Assembly: GCF_004343195.1 (NCBI RefSeq)
Contig: NZ_SMCR01000003.1
Coordinates: 248,001 to 312,000, forward strand
From: Biostraticola tofi
GTDB taxonomy: Bacteria > Pseudomonadota > Gammaproteobacteria > Enterobacterales > Enterobacteriaceae
Length of the DNA stretch: 64,000 nt
Direction of reading: 5' to 3'
Shown: positions 31,335-42,257 of the stretch, piece after piece
Position numbering within the stretch: the first letter of the stretch is position 1
Layout of the letters: each line of letters starts with the position of its first letter
The notes under the pieces: generated by a model
Told to the model about the DNA's origin: nothing
The model's database searches: none
The model's input: the letters and a program-made list of their open reading frames with translations, nothing else
Position numbers and translations under genes: made by a program

Positions 31335-32345
31335 ATGCTATACCCCCTCGTTAAAAAGGCGCTGTTCCAGCTTTCGCCGGAACGGGCTCATGAATTGACC
31401 TTTCAGCAGTTGCGGCGTATCAGCGGTACCCCCCTTGAATTTTTGGTGAAACAGTCGGTACCGACCAAGGCGGTCACCTGCATGGGGCTGACTTTCAACA
31501 ATCCCCTCGGTCTTGCAGCCGGCCTGGATAAAGACGGTGACTGCATTGATGCACTCGGGGCGATGGGTTTCGGTTTTATTGAAGTCGGCACCGTAACGCC
31601 TCGTCCCCAGCCTGGAAATGATAAACCCCGATTGTTCCGCCTGGTCGAAGCTGAAGGGCTGATTAACCGGATGGGATTTAATAATCTGGGGGTGGATAAC
31701 CTGGTTGAGAATGTCAAAAGGTCACGTTTTGGTGGCGTCCTCGGGATCAATATCGGGAAAAATAAAGACACCCCGGTCGAGCAGGGTAAAGATGATTACC
31801 TTATCTGCATGGAAAAGGTTTATCCCTATGCCGGATATATAGCGATAAATATCTCATCACCCAATACCGCTGGTTTGCGCGCTCTGCAATTTGGCGAAGC
31901 GCTGGATGATTTATTGCTGGCTATAAAAAATAAACAGTTGGAGCTACAGGCCTATCACCATAAATATGTGCCGGTGGCAGTGAAAATAGCGCCGGATATG
32001 AGCGAGGAAGAATTGGTCAACGTTGCTGACAGTCTGGTCCGGCATAATATCGATGGCGTTATCGCCACCAATACAACGACAGGGAGAGATTTGGTTCAGG
32101 GCCTTAAGCACTGTAACCAGACCGGTGGGCTGAGCGGTAGGCCGCTGCAGTCGCGCAGCACGGAAGTTATTCACCGGTTGTCTCGGGAATTAAACGGAAA
32201 ATTACCGATAATCGGCGTTGGTGGTATTGATTCAATGATTGCTGCCCGAGAGAAAATGGCGGCCGGCGCTTCGCTTATCCAGATCTATTCCGGCTTTATT
32301 TATCATGGGCCGCGTCTCATCAAAGATATAATTACACATATTTAA
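31335..32345 (+). CDS. pyrD: Dihydroorotate dehydrogenase (quinone), class 2
   Basis: A 336-residue FMN enzyme at the inner membrane that oxidises dihydroorotate to orotate and passes electrons to quinone, the fourth step of pyrimidine synthesis. An N-terminal amphipathic membrane anchor ([20 protein letters not shown]) marks class 2. [10 protein letters not shown] and [11 protein letters not shown] (catalytic serine) are present. The ATG at 31335 follows CCAGGAG and gives exactly the E. coli length; an upstream in-frame start would add 47 unrelated residues. Confidence 0.97.
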   Translation: MLYPLVKKALFQLSPERAHELTFQQLRRISGTPLEFLVKQSVPTKAVTCMGLTFNNPLGLAAGLDKDGDCIDALGAMGFGFIEVGTVTPRPQPGNDKPRLFRLVEAEGLINRMGFNNLGVDNLVENVKRSRFGGVLGINIGKNKDTPVEQGKDDYLICMEKVYPYAGYIAINISSPNTAGLRALQFGEALDDLLLAIKNKQLELQAYHHKYVPVAVKIAPDMSEEELVNVADSLVRHNIDGVIATNTTTGRDLVQGLKHCNQTGGLSGRPLQSRSTEVIHRLSRELNGKLPIIGVGGIDSMIAAREKMAAGASLIQIYSGFIYHGPRLIKDIITHI

Positions 32346-32496
32346 GCGTTTTTAGCTGATTATTGGGTCCAAGGGGTTTATTTCTCGCTTGGGCTCGTTT
32401 ATCTTTTCATCATAGCTTAATTTTCGGCCGCCCAATATGCCCGGTCGGATATCTGACATAGCCCCAAGCGATTGGGAAGTGATGAAAAGGATCGAA

Positions 32497-33045
32497 ATGA
32501 ATATCACCCCAGGCGATAATTGGCATTGGTTTTTTGACGATGAGCATGATCGAATGATGCTTGATCTGGCGGACGGGATGATATTCCGCTCAAGGTTTTG
32601 CGCCAAAATGCTGACTCCCGACGCTTTTGTCAGCAGCATATTTTGTGTCGATGATGCCTCGCTCTATTATCGGTTTGCCGAAAAATGCCGTGCACTACCG
32701 CTGAATACTTCCCAACAGGCTGAACTGGTGTTGAATGCGTTGGTCGCACTGCGCTTTCTCAAGCCGCTGATGCCCAAAAGCTGGCATTTCAAGCCTCAGC
32801 CTACGGCGCTGGACTGGCATCCTTCTCCCGGCGACGATGTACAGGTCTGTGTCGGCGACAGCGGCGACTATGCCCGCATGCTGGTGGCGGAGTCAGGCGC
32901 CCATGCCAGCCTGTGTATTCTGGCTCAGCCCCAACTGATATTGGCCGGGCGGAAAATGTCGCTGGGGGATGCAATCAAAATCATGCATGACCGGCTGCTG
33001 CCCTATCCTCAGCATCAAAGCCAGCACTACGCCACTGCAGTCTGA
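32497..33045 (+). CDS. zapC: Cell division protein ZapC
   Basis: A 182-residue cytosolic protein (YcbW) that binds FtsZ and promotes bundling of protofilaments at the Z-ring. It matches the family in [42 protein letters not shown] and [11 protein letters not shown]. The ATG at 32497 has AAGGA seven bases upstream and fits the E. coli length (180). Possible starts further upstream add about 20 residues without family similarity. Confidence 0.93.
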   Translation: MNITPGDNWHWFFDDEHDRMMLDLADGMIFRSRFCAKMLTPDAFVSSIFCVDDASLYYRFAEKCRALPLNTSQQAELVLNALVALRFLKPLMPKSWHFKPQPTALDWHPSPGDDVQVCVGDSGDYARMLVAESGAHASLCILAQPQLILAGRKMSLGDAIKIMHDRLLPYPQHQSQHYATAV

Positions 33046-33085
33046 TCGGAAAACCCAGGCCCGATAATGAGCGCGCCTTTGCGGC

Positions 33086-33138
33086 GCAGCATCATTGCCT
33101 GGGGGGCATTGGCAGCATCATTGCCTGGGCTGGCATTG
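33086..33138. repeat. 26-bp imperfect tandem duplication
   Basis: GCAGCATCATTGCCTGGGG at 33086-33104 recurs at 33112-33130 with its last base changed, each followed by a GGCATTG word (period 26). It lies between the convergent ends of zapC and ycbX. No function is apparent. Confidence 0.85.
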
Positions 33139-33187
33139 AATGTCAGCGGCGGTGAGAGCAGGCGGTTATCCCGGCATCCCATCCCGA

Positions 33188-34291
33188 TCAGCCGATCCGA
33201 ATATCGCCTTTAGGAATACAGCTGCAGGCCAGTATCTTGCCATTGCCCGCCACTGCACTGGCGGTCAGCGGCAGCACTTCACCTGCCACTAGCTGAACCT
33301 TGCAACTGCCGCAGATACCTGCTCGGCAAGAGTAGGGCAGCTTGATGCCCTGCATTTCCAACTGCTCCAGAAGAATATGCTGGTTATTGCCGGTAAAAAT
33401 CCGGCCCTGATAGTCGATAGCCAGGGCTTTTTCAGCCGCCCGGCTCACCGGCGGTGGTGGACTGACCTGGACCTGATGATAGCGGCGGGGCGTCTGGGTT
33501 TCGAGTATTTCCACCTTATCGCCGGCGCGAATTATCCCACTGCTGTGCGCAATAAGATTTTGGCCGAAATCAACGTCGCCGTTAGCGGCGGTACGAAATC
33601 CCTGGAGCGTGCTGAGCGGTTCCACGCTCGGGTGCTTATGGCCGCTTTCGACATTGATGGTGGTAAAAATACATCGGCTGCAGGGTTTTACCGCTTCGAA
33701 TACCACGGATCCGATCCGCAGCGTTTTCCAGCTATCCTCGGCAAAAGGCTCGGTGCCGCTTACCACAATATTGGGCCTGAACTGCGTAAGCGTTATGCCA
33801 GCCCCACAGCGGCGTTGTAAATCCAGAAACGAGGCTTCGCTTATCAGCAGAAAAGGATAGCCATCGGCAAAGGTCAACGGTATTGCAGGCAACCGTTTTA
33901 CTCGGCGGTCGGGTCGCTGGCCGGTCCAGCGCAACTGGACCGCACGGCCAAAATAGCCGCTTAACCAGTTATTGATGGCCTCGGGAGCGATATACGCGGT
34001 AAAATGGTTTCCCCAGACTTCGGTTGGTGCGGCAGTGGCGGAAAAATCGCTTAGGCTGACCATGACGCTTTCGCCATCCGGTGCGCTCAGGTGCAGGCCA
34101 TTTTGTAGGATGACCGGGGTAAACAGAACCAACTGCGGATGCTGTCGCGCAGTAATAAAGGTTCCATCTGTTTCGGTTAACATAAATGCCCGATCATTCG
34201 CCAGGCCCTCCGCGTTTACCAGCGCATGAGATACCTGCACACCGCGCATCGATTTAACCGGATGAATATATATACGCGACAAACTGACCAT
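33188..34291 (-). CDS. ycbX: YcbX: MOSC domain and 2Fe-2S ferredoxin fusion
   Basis: A 367-residue molybdenum-cofactor oxidoreductase that in E. coli detoxifies N-hydroxylated bases such as 6-hydroxylaminopurine. The N-terminal MOSC beta-barrel ([11 protein letters not shown] at the start) spans about 1-95, the MOSC domain about 100-270 with the cofactor cysteine in [12 protein letters not shown], and the C-terminal ferredoxin domain about 285-367 with [14 protein letters not shown] plus a distal cysteine. Divergent from rlmL. Confidence 0.94.
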   Translation of the reverse strand: MVSLSRIYIHPVKSMRGVQVSHALVNAEGLANDRAFMLTETDGTFITARQHPQLVLFTPVILQNGLHLSAPDGESVMVSLSDFSATAAPTEVWGNHFTAYIAPEAINNWLSGYFGRAVQLRWTGQRPDRRVKRLPAIPLTFADGYPFLLISEASFLDLQRRCGAGITLTQFRPNIVVSGTEPFAEDSWKTLRIGSVVFEAVKPCSRCIFTTINVESGHKHPSVEPLSTLQGFRTAANGDVDFGQNLIAHSSGIIRAGDKVEILETQTPRRYHQVQVSPPPPVSRAAEKALAIDYQGRIFTGNNQHILLEQLEMQGIKLPYSCRAGICGSCKVQLVAGEVLPLTASAVAGNGKILACSCIPKGDIRIG

Positions 34292-34324
34292 CCTGCCTCC
34301 CTGTGATTACTTGCAGGGTCAACT

Positions 34325-34354
34325 TTATGACAATGGGGTGGGATTGGCTATAAT
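34325..34354 (+). promoter_or_regulatory. Sigma-70 promoter of rlmL
   Basis: TTATGA, 18-base spacer, TATAAT (exact -10 consensus) at 34349-34354. A transcript would start near 34361, about 30 bases before the rlmL start codon. Confidence 0.65.
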
Positions 34355-34390
34355 GCGCCACGATTTTCTTTTTTGATGATAAGTGATCCA

Positions 34391-36517
34391 ATGAATGCAC
34401 TGTTTGCCAGTACGGCACAAGGTTTAGAAGAACTGTTAAAAAGCGAGCTGGAAGCGCTGGGTGCTCACGCCTGTAAAATCGCTTTGGGCGGGGTGCACTT
34501 TCAGGCCGACCACCGGCAGCTCTATCAGAGCCTTCTCTGGAGTCGTCTGGCGTCACGCATTTTACTGCCGTTAAATGAATTCGACGTGCAAAGTGATCAG
34601 GATTTGTATGATGGCGTCAGTGCGGTCGACTGGCCGGCGCTGTTTGATGTCGGCCGCAGTTTTGCCGTGCACTTCAACGGCACCGATGACGTCATCCGCA
34701 ACAGCCAGTATGGCGCGCTGAAAGTCAAAGACGCCATCGTCGACCGATTCATCGATAAAATACAGCAGCGCCCGGATGTCGCGCGGCAGGAGCCAGACGT
34801 TCGCGTAGTGGTTTTCCTGCATCGCGGCCATGCGGTGCTGTCCCTGGACCTGAGTGGCTCAGGCCTGCACCAGCGTGGTTACCGAGACGGTGCCGGTCAG
34901 GCGCCGCTGAAAGAAAACCTGGCGGCGGCCATCGTGCTGCGCTCAGGCTGGCAGCCGGGAACGCCGATGGTTGACCCACTGTGCGGTTCCGGCACCTTGC
35001 TGATTGAAGCCGCGCTGATTGCCGCCGACAGCGCTCCTGGACTCAACCGCCATTACTGGGGCTTCACCGCCTGGAGCGGGCACAATGAAGCGCTGTGGCG
35101 TGAAGTAGTGCAGGAAGCCCGTGAACGGGCTCGCCAGGGGCTTAAGCAGACCACCTCGCGTTTCTTCGGATCGGACAACGATAGTCGGGTAATCGAAAAG
35201 GCCCGGGCCAATGCGCGTCATGCCGGTATTGGCGAATTGATTACTTTTAGCGTAAATGATGTTGCTAATTTAACCAATCCTTTGCCGGAAGGCCCCAAAG
35301 GCACCGTCCTGAGTAATCCGCCTTATGGCGAACGGCTGGAAAGCGAGCCGGCGCTGATTGCCATGCACAACGTGATCGGCCGGGTGATGAAAAGTCAGTT
35401 CGGCGGCTGGCGGCTATCCTTGTTCAGCGCCTCGCCGGCCTTGCTGAGCGCTTTGCAGCTGCGCGCAGAGCGAACCTTCAAAGCCCGCAACGGACCGCTT
35501 GAGTGTGAACAGAAAAACTACCAGCTGGCGGAGCAGCCGGCGGGAAGCCCGGACACCCCGAGAGCTGGCGTAGCGGTGGATTTTGCCAACCGGCTGCGCA
35601 AAAATATCCGCAGCCTGGATAAATGGGCAGCCAAGGAACATCTGGATTGCTACCGGCTCTACGATGCGGATTTGCCTGATTACAATGTGGCGATAGATCG
35701 CTACAGCTCCTGGGTGGTGATCCAGGAATATGTTGCCCCCAAAACCATTGAACCCGAACGGGCGCGCCAGCGGTTATATGACGTCATTTCCGCCACGCTG
35801 GCGGTGCTGGAAATCCCAGCCAGTCAATTGGTGGTCAAGGCTCGCGAACGCCAGAAAGGCAAAAACCAGTACGAAAGACTGGCGCAGAAAGGCGAATATC
35901 TGCTGGTGGATGAGTACGATGCGCGCCTGTGGGTCAACTTGACCGACTATCTGGATACCGGGCTGTTCCTGGACCACCGTATCGCCCGTAAAATGCTGGG
36001 TGAGATGAGCCGCGGCAAGGATTTCCTCAACCTGTTCGCCTATACCGGCACCGCTAGCGTACATGCCGGTATCGGCGGCGCGCGCAGTACTACCTCGGTA
36101 GACATGTCGCGCACCTATCTGGAGTGGGCGGAGAAAAACCTGCGCAGCAATGATCTGATTGGCCGCCAGCATCGCCTGATTCAGGCTGACTGCCTGTCAT
36201 GGCTGTCGCTGTGCCAGGAAACGTTCGATGTGATTTTCATCGATCCGCCGACCTTCTCGAACTCCAAGCGCATGACGGAGACCTTTGACGTTCAACGCGA
36301 TCACCTGGCGCTGATGCGGGACCTCAAGCGGTTACTGCGCCCCGGTGGTACCATCATGTTCTCCAATAACAAACGTGGATTCCAGCTGGATGACGATGGG
36401 TTAGCCTCTCTGGGTCTGCAGGCGCAGAACATTACCGAACGTACCCGATCGCAGGATTTTGCCCGTAATCGTCATATTCATAATTGCTGGCTGGTAAGCC
36501 ATGCCAACAAGGATTAA
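34391..36517 (+). CDS. rlmL: 23S rRNA methyltransferase RlmKL (m2G2445 and m7G2069)
   Basis: A 708-residue fusion of two methyltransferases acting on helix 74 of 23S rRNA. A THUMP domain covers about 45-160. The RlmL part makes m2G2445 and has the NPPYGE catalytic motif at 309-314; the RlmK part makes m7G2069 and has DPPTFS at 618-623, after [13 protein letters not shown] (SAM binding). The ATG at 34391 matches the E. coli N-terminus MN(S/A)LFAST; ATGs slightly upstream are less likely. uup follows after nine bases. Confidence 0.97.
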   Translation: MNALFASTAQGLEELLKSELEALGAHACKIALGGVHFQADHRQLYQSLLWSRLASRILLPLNEFDVQSDQDLYDGVSAVDWPALFDVGRSFAVHFNGTDDVIRNSQYGALKVKDAIVDRFIDKIQQRPDVARQEPDVRVVVFLHRGHAVLSLDLSGSGLHQRGYRDGAGQAPLKENLAAAIVLRSGWQPGTPMVDPLCGSGTLLIEAALIAADSAPGLNRHYWGFTAWSGHNEALWREVVQEARERARQGLKQTTSRFFGSDNDSRVIEKARANARHAGIGELITFSVNDVANLTNPLPEGPKGTVLSNPPYGERLESEPALIAMHNVIGRVMKSQFGGWRLSLFSASPALLSALQLRAERTFKARNGPLECEQKNYQLAEQPAGSPDTPRAGVAVDFANRLRKNIRSLDKWAAKEHLDCYRLYDADLPDYNVAIDRYSSWVVIQEYVAPKTIEPERARQRLYDVISATLAVLEIPASQLVVKARERQKGKNQYERLAQKGEYLLVDEYDARLWVNLTDYLDTGLFLDHRIARKMLGEMSRGKDFLNLFAYTGTASVHAGIGGARSTTSVDMSRTYLEWAEKNLRSNDLIGRQHRLIQADCLSWLSLCQETFDVIFIDPPTFSNSKRMTETFDVQRDHLALMRDLKRLLRPGGTIMFSNNKRGFQLDDDGLASLGLQAQNITERTRSQDFARNRHIHNCWLVSHANKD

Positions 36518-36526
36518 CAATATCCC

Positions 36527-38452
36527 ATGTCATTAATAAGCCTTTCCGGCGCCTGGCTTTCTTTCAGCGACGCGCCGTTACTCGATAACACTGAATTGCA
36601 TATTGAACGCAATGAGCGCGTTTGTCTGGTCGGACGCAACGGCGCCGGCAAATCCACCCTGATGAAAATCCTCAGCCGTGAAGTGCCGCTCGACGATGGC
36701 CAGCTGATTTTCGAGCAAGATACCATTGTCGCCCGTTTGCAGCAGGATCCGCCGCGCGACGTCACCGGCAGCGTATTTGATTTCGTGGCTGAAGGGGTCG
36801 AAGAGCAGGCCCAGACCCTTAAGGCCTACCATGCGATTTCTCATCTGGTCGAGCAGGATCCGAGCGAGAAAAACCTGATGGAAATGGGGCGACTGCAGGA
36901 AATCCTGGATCACCAGAATCTCTGGCACCTTGAAAAACGCATTAATGAGGTCATTGAAGAGCTGGGGTTGTCCGCCGACGCCGAATTGTCGGCCCTTTCC
37001 GGCGGCTGGCTGCGTAAAGCCGCCCTGGGGCGCGCACTGGTGTGTGAACCTCAGGTGCTGCTGCTGGATGAGCCTACCAACCACCTCGATATTGAAACCA
37101 TTGACTGGCTTGAAACCTTTCTAAAAACGTTTCAGGGCAGCATTATCTTTATTTCCCATGACCGTTCGTTTATCCGCAATATGGCGACACGCATCGTCGA
37201 TCTTGATCGCGGCAAGCTGGTTTCATGGCCGGGTAATTACGATAAATACCTGGAAGGTAAAGAAGAAGAGCTGCGCGTCCAGGAACTGCAGAATGCGGAG
37301 TTTGATCGTAAACTGGCCCAGGAGGAAGTGTGGATCCGCCAGGGTATCAAGGCCCGCCGTACCCGTAATGAGGGACGGGTGCGCGCCCTCAAGGCATTAC
37401 GTCAGGAAAGAACTGAACGGCGCGAGGTCATGGGCAGTGCCAAAATCCAGGTTGAGGAAGCGACCCGGTCGGGCAAGATTGTATTTGAAATGGAAGATGT
37501 CACCTTCAGCATGCAGGATAAACTGCTGGTGCGCGACTTCAGCGCCCAGGTGCAGCGCGGCGACAAAATCGCCCTGATCGGTCCTAATGGCTGCGGCAAG
37601 ACCACACTGCTCAAATTGATGCTCGGCCAGTTGCAGCCGGACAGCGGCAAGGTCCATTGCGGCACCCGGCTGGAAGTGGCTTACTTCGATCAGTATCGCG
37701 CCGTACTGGATCCTGACCGCACCGTTATGGACAACCTGGCTGAAGGAAAGCAGGAGGTGATGGTCAACGGTCGTTCTCGTCACGTACTGGGTTACCTGCA
37801 GGACTTCCTGTTTCATCCCAAACGCGCCATGACGCCGGTTAAAGCCCTGTCCGGCGGTGAGCGCAATCGCCTGCTGCTGGCGAAACTGTTCCTCAATCCC
37901 AGTAATTTACTTATCCTTGATGAACCTACCAACGATCTGGACGTCGAAACGCTTGAACTGTTGGAAGAACTGATTGACAGTTATCAGGGAACGGTACTGC
38001 TGGTCAGCCATGATCGTCAGTTTGTTGATAATTCGGTAACCGAATGCTGGATTTTTGAAGGTGAAGGCAAAATCAGCAGTTATGTAGGCGGTTATTTCGA
38101 CGCCCAGCGCCAGCGTACCCAGACCCGCTCGCTACGGGCAGAGCCTGTTGGGGCCAAACCGGCAACGGCCGCCCCGGCAGCGGCGTCGACCGCATCAACA
38201 GCCAAACGCGCCGGCGGTAAACTGAGCTATAACCTCCAGCGTGAACTGGAAACGCTGCCGCTTGAGATCGAAAAAAGGGAGCAGGAAATTGCCGCGTTAC
38301 AGGCCCGGATGAGCACGCCGGAGTTTTTTACCCAGTCACATGACAAAACCCAGGCTGTGCTGGCGGCAATGACCGCCGCCGAGCAGGCATTGGAACAGGC
38401 CTTTGCCCGTTGGGAAGAACTTGAAGCACTGAAAAATAATACGGCAAATTGA
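36527..38452 (+). CDS. uup: ABC-F ATPase Uup
   Basis: A 641-residue soluble ABC-F protein with two ATPase domains, linked to ribosome function and to low transposon excision in E. coli. Domain 1: GRNGAGKST at 36-44, LSGGWLRKAALGRAL, LLLDEPTNHLD. Linker with the P-site interaction motif (charged helices, about 235-315). Domain 2: GPNGCGKTTLL near 352, LSGGERNRLLLAKL, LILDEPTNDLD. An Ala-rich hinge near 545-560 leads to a C-terminal coiled coil that binds DNA in E. coli Uup. Likely cotranscribed with rlmL. Confidence 0.97.
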   Translation: MSLISLSGAWLSFSDAPLLDNTELHIERNERVCLVGRNGAGKSTLMKILSREVPLDDGQLIFEQDTIVARLQQDPPRDVTGSVFDFVAEGVEEQAQTLKAYHAISHLVEQDPSEKNLMEMGRLQEILDHQNLWHLEKRINEVIEELGLSADAELSALSGGWLRKAALGRALVCEPQVLLLDEPTNHLDIETIDWLETFLKTFQGSIIFISHDRSFIRNMATRIVDLDRGKLVSWPGNYDKYLEGKEEELRVQELQNAEFDRKLAQEEVWIRQGIKARRTRNEGRVRALKALRQERTERREVMGSAKIQVEEATRSGKIVFEMEDVTFSMQDKLLVRDFSAQVQRGDKIALIGPNGCGKTTLLKLMLGQLQPDSGKVHCGTRLEVAYFDQYRAVLDPDRTVMDNLAEGKQEVMVNGRSRHVLGYLQDFLFHPKRAMTPVKALSGGERNRLLLAKLFLNPSNLLILDEPTNDLDVETLELLEELIDSYQGTVLLVSHDRQFVDNSVTECWIFEGEGKISSYVGGYFDAQRQRTQTRSLRAEPVGAKPATAAPAAASTASTAKRAGGKLSYNLQRELETLPLEIEKREQEIAALQARMSTPEFFTQSHDKTQAVLAAMTAAEQALEQAFARWEELEALKNNTAN

Positions 38453-38527
38453 CGCTGTCCGCCAACCGGGGCTGATTACTGCCTCGGTCAGTGCATGGTG
38501 CCGGGAAAGATTAATGAGGAGTTAAGC

Positions 38528-39802
38528 ATGTGTTCTCCTGTCCGACAGCCCAGGCACGTGATTTGCCCGCATTGTGATCTGGTGGTTGGCTTGCCGACGC
38601 TTACATCAGGCCAGAAGGGCGTATGTCCCCGTTGCCATAATACGCTGATAAGCCGCTGGGCCGATCCCCGTCGCCAGCCGATGGCTTTTGCGTTCAGTGC
38701 GCTGGTGATGCAGTTGCTGGCAAATTTATTCCCGTTCGTGACCATGGAAGTGTCCGGTATCAGTCGTCAGATTACGCTGCCTGAAATACCGCGCATCATG
38801 GTTGCGGATCAGTTCTCCAGCCTGGCAACGCTGTTTCTATTATTCGCCCAGTTAATTCCGGCATTATGCATGATCATTATTCTGCTGCTATGCAGCGGAG
38901 TCGCTTTGCCGTTTCGCTTGAAAGCCTTCCTGGCCAAAGCCATGTTTGCACTTCGCACCTGGGGAATGGCGGAAATCTTCCTCACCGGGGTGCTGGTCAG
39001 CTTCGTCAAGCTGATGGCCTATGGCGATATCGGCATCGGCATCAGCTTTGTCCCTTACTGCTTTTTCTGTTTGCTGCAATTGCGCGCGTTTCAATGCGTG
39101 GATGCCCGCTGGCTGTGGGATAACATTACGCCAGCGCTCTCACCGGTAAACACACTCCGAACCGGCATCAGTGCGCTATCCCAGGGGGCCAGGGCCTGCA
39201 CCTGCTGTACATTGATCCTGCCTGCCGATACCATCGAATGCCCACGCTGCCACACCCGTGAGCGGGCCCGGCGCCACAACAGCCTGCAGTGGACCATGGC
39301 GCTGCTGGTGACATCAATGCTGATTTATATCCCCGCCAATGTGCTGCCAATCATGATAACCGAAGCGCTCGGCAGCAAAATAAATTCGACCATCATGTCT
39401 GGGGTGATCCTGCTTTGGGAGGATGGATCCATTCCGGTGGCGCTAGTGATATTTATCGCCAGTATCATGGTGCCGTCATTGAAGATGCTGGCGATCGGCT
39501 GGCTTTGCTGGGATGCGGGCGGAAGAGGCAAGACCGATCCTGAACGGATGCATATCATCTATGAAATGGTGGAATTTGTCGGCCGTTGGTCAATGATCGA
39601 CGTATTCGTCATCGCCGTCCTCTCCGGGTTGGTCCGCATCGGGCAACTGATGAACATCACCCCCGGCATAGGCGTCGTGTTATTCGCCATGGTGGTCATT
39701 ATCACCATGATTGCCGCCAAAACCTTTGACCCTCGTTTGATTTGGGACCGGGCGGAACATAAATTGCAATTGCGGAAGGAGTCTTCCTTTGACGGAAAAT
39801 AA
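38528..39802 (+). CDS. pqiA: Intermembrane transport protein PqiA
   Basis: A 424-residue inner-membrane protein of the Pqi lipid-transport system, induced by paraquat in E. coli. Two similar halves each start with a zinc-ribbon-like pair (CPHC...CPRC near 13-43 and CTCC...CPRC near 220-242) followed by about four membrane helices. The ATG at 38528 follows GAGGAG; an ATG-like start 33 bases earlier adds unrelated residues. It overlaps pqiB by 14 bases. Confidence 0.95.
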   Translation: MCSPVRQPRHVICPHCDLVVGLPTLTSGQKGVCPRCHNTLISRWADPRRQPMAFAFSALVMQLLANLFPFVTMEVSGISRQITLPEIPRIMVADQFSSLATLFLLFAQLIPALCMIIILLLCSGVALPFRLKAFLAKAMFALRTWGMAEIFLTGVLVSFVKLMAYGDIGIGISFVPYCFFCLLQLRAFQCVDARWLWDNITPALSPVNTLRTGISALSQGARACTCCTLILPADTIECPRCHTRERARRHNSLQWTMALLVTSMLIYIPANVLPIMITEALGSKINSTIMSGVILLWEDGSIPVALVIFIASIMVPSLKMLAIGWLCWDAGGRGKTDPERMHIIYEMVEFVGRWSMIDVFVIAVLSGLVRIGQLMNITPGIGVVLFAMVVIITMIAAKTFDPRLIWDRAEHKLQLRKESSFDGK

Positions 39803-41429
39803 TAACGACGTAGCCAGGGTCGAAAAAATGAAGCGCTGGTCTCCAGTCTGGATTGTTCCGATGGTGACTGTCCTTATCGGCGCGTGGATACTGTATTACC
39901 ATTACAGTCACCAAGGCAAAGTCGTTACCCTGACGACCACCAGCGCTGAAGGCATCGAAGCGGGCAAAACCACGCTAAAAAGCCGCAACGTGGATGTGGG
40001 ACTGGTGGAGAGCGTGGTACTCAGTGAAGATCTGCGCCAGGTCGAAATCAAGGCCCGCATCAACAATGGCATGGAAAAACTGCTGCGGCAGGATTCCGCG
40101 TTTTGGGTAGTGAAACCTCAAATCGGCCGCGAGGGCGTTTCCGGGCTTGGAACGCTGCTGTCCGGCGCCTATATCCAGCTGCAGCCCGGTTCAAGCAAAG
40201 AGGCCTCCTATCAGTTCAAGCTGCTCGATGCTCCGCCGCTGGCCTCACCCGATGCCAAAGGGATCCGGGTGGTGCTGGATAGCGGACAGTCTGGCCAGCT
40301 TACGGCCGGCGATCCGGTGCTGTTTCGCGGCTTCAGGGTCGGCACCGTCGAGACCAGCGAGTTCGATCCTGCGCTGCGTAAAATGAATTATCAGCTGTTT
40401 ATCAATGCGCCTTATCATTCCCTGGTCACCAACAATGTTCGCTTCTGGAAGGACAGCGGCGTAGCGTTGAATATGTCGGCTCAGGGTATGCGGGTCGAAA
40501 TGGGCTCATTGACCACCTTGTTCAGCGGCGGCGTCAGTTTTGATGTGCCAACCGGCTGGGAAGTAGGCGAAGCCGCCAAAGAGAATCAGCACTATCAGCT
40601 GTTCGACAATAAAAATAACATTGCTGATTCGCTTTATACCGCTCATAAGGATTACATTCTGTTCTTCTCCGACTCGGTGAGGGGGCTGCAGGCGGGCGCG
40701 CCGGTCGAGTTCCGGGGTATCCGCCTCGGCACGGTAGCGGAAGTGCCATTCCTGACGCAGGAAATCGAGCAGGGCATCGAGCGTGATTTCAAGATCCCGG
40801 TACTTATTCGTATTGAGCCGGACAGGTTCGACAGTAAGTTGGGCAACCACTTCAATATTGACCAAAGCATAAAAGATGCTCAGAATCGCGGCCTGCGGGC
40901 GGCGTTGAAGAGTGCCAACCTGCTGACCGGCGCGCTGTATGTGGATCTGGACTTTTATCCCCAGCAACAAGCCGAAAAGTCGGACAAGGTTATCAGCGGA
41001 TATCCGGTGATGCCTACTACTAGCGCCGGTCTGGCGCAGATCCAGCAAAAGCTGATGGCCACCCTTGATAAGGTCAACAATCTGCCGCTGGATCCAATGC
41101 TTAATGAGGCCACCAAAACCCTGGCCCAGAGCCAGAAAACCCTTAACGAACTGCAACGTACCTTAAAATCAATTAATCAGATAACCGAAAGCCAGTCGAT
41201 ACAGCAGCTTCCCAAGGATATGCAGCAAACGTTGCGTGAACTCAACAGCAGTATGAAGTCGTTCCAGCCGGGTTCACCCGCTTACAACCATATGGTGGCC
41301 GACATGCAGCGTCTGGATCAGGTGCTGCGTGAACTGCAGCCGGTACTGCGTACCTTGAACAATAAGAGCAATGCATTGGTCTTCGAGGCCGAGCCAGGTC
41401 AAGATCCTAAGCCGAAGAGGGCAAAATAA
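39789..41429 (+). CDS. pqiB: Intermembrane transport protein PqiB (MCE family)
   Basis: A 546-residue MCE protein, the same length as in E. coli, that builds a hexameric needle-like tunnel across the periplasm for lipids. One membrane helix (residues 19-37) anchors it; three MCE domains follow at about 45-140, 160-220 and 285-390, with GIEAGKTTLK, GIRVVLDS and GAPVEFRGIRLG. The C-terminal part is coiled coil. The start is TTG at 39789, preceded by AAGGAG at good spacing and giving the full family length; the ATG at 39828 would remove 13 residues. Confidence 0.95.
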   Translation: MTENNNDVARVEKMKRWSPVWIVPMVTVLIGAWILYYHYSHQGKVVTLTTTSAEGIEAGKTTLKSRNVDVGLVESVVLSEDLRQVEIKARINNGMEKLLRQDSAFWVVKPQIGREGVSGLGTLLSGAYIQLQPGSSKEASYQFKLLDAPPLASPDAKGIRVVLDSGQSGQLTAGDPVLFRGFRVGTVETSEFDPALRKMNYQLFINAPYHSLVTNNVRFWKDSGVALNMSAQGMRVEMGSLTTLFSGGVSFDVPTGWEVGEAAKENQHYQLFDNKNNIADSLYTAHKDYILFFSDSVRGLQAGAPVEFRGIRLGTVAEVPFLTQEIEQGIERDFKIPVLIRIEPDRFDSKLGNHFNIDQSIKDAQNRGLRAALKSANLLTGALYVDLDFYPQQQAEKSDKVISGYPVMPTTSAGLAQIQQKLMATLDKVNNLPLDPMLNEATKTLAQSQKTLNELQRTLKSINQITESQSIQQLPKDMQQTLRELNSSMKSFQPGSPAYNHMVADMQRLDQVLRELQPVLRTLNNKSNALVFEAEPGQDPKPKRAK

Positions 41430-41995
41430 TGAAAAAATTCCTGCTGGTCGCCCTGCTGGTGTTAACCGCCTGCAGCAGCGAAAGTGAGAAGCAATACTAC
41501 CAGTTGCCGGCGGGTGAAGGCGTGATCGCCCCGATGAACACCGACCGGGTTACTGCTCAGCGTCACCTGTGGTTGTCGCACATTACCGTATCGGATTACC
41601 TGGCCGGTACCGGGCTGGTTTATCAGACCAGCGACGTGCGTTATGTTATGGCCAGTTCAAATTTATGGGCCAGTCCACTGGAGCAACAGCTGCAGCAGAC
41701 CATGACCGCTACCTTGAGTAAGGCTTTGCCCGGCTGGCTGGTCTCTTCGCAGCAGACTCATACCGGACAGGACAAACTCGAGATGGCGGTTACCGGATTT
41801 CACGGTCGCTATGACGGCCAGGTGATAATCCAGGGCGAATGGCTACTGACCCATGATGAGCGGGTGGTCAAACGCCCGTTCCTGCTCACGCTGAAGCAGA
41901 ATGAGGATGGCTATGATGCACTGGTAAGAAGCTTGGCGCAGGGATGGCAGCAGGTAGGCCTGAATATTGCCAAAGAAGTTTCACTGCTTGAGTAA
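41429..41995 (+). CDS. pqiC: Outer-membrane lipoprotein PqiC
   Basis: A 188-residue lipoprotein (YmbA) that caps the PqiB needle at the outer membrane. The lipobox LTAC places the lipidated cysteine at residue 15; the next residues are Ser-Ser, which permits Lol export to the outer membrane. Body of the ABC-type transport auxiliary fold (YYQLP...). Start and the pqiB stop share a base (TAATG). Confidence 0.94.
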   Translation: MKKFLLVALLVLTACSSESEKQYYQLPAGEGVIAPMNTDRVTAQRHLWLSHITVSDYLAGTGLVYQTSDVRYVMASSNLWASPLEQQLQQTMTATLSKALPGWLVSSQQTHTGQDKLEMAVTGFHGRYDGQVIIQGEWLLTHDERVVKRPFLLTLKQNEDGYDALVRSLAQGWQQVGLNIAKEVSLLE

Positions 41996-42257
41996 TAACT
42001 ATTTATTCTAAGGGTGAGCCGTCGGCCTGAAGTGCAGTATATCGTGCTAACCGCCGACGAGCAGCTTCCGAATTTCAACCAGTTAACAGTGCAACTTGTC
42101 TGATTAACAGCAATATCTCCCTAAGTTTAGTCAAGCCAAATGACGTTTTTGTGAATCATCGCATTGATTTTCTCCCTCATAATGGCTAATCATAAACAGG
42201 GTTCGCAGCAAATGCGGCCCATGCTTCTTTCCACCAGAAAAGAGAGGGAAACACGTT
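41996..42257. promoter_or_regulatory. pqiC-rmf gap, rmf promoter region
   Basis: About 260 bases without a gene. GTCGGC and GCCGAC near 42018 and 42054 can pair across a long loop and might end the pqi transcript. The rmf promoter must lie here; in E. coli rmf is driven by ppGpp and stationary phase. I cannot mark the boxes with confidence. Confidence 0.4.
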
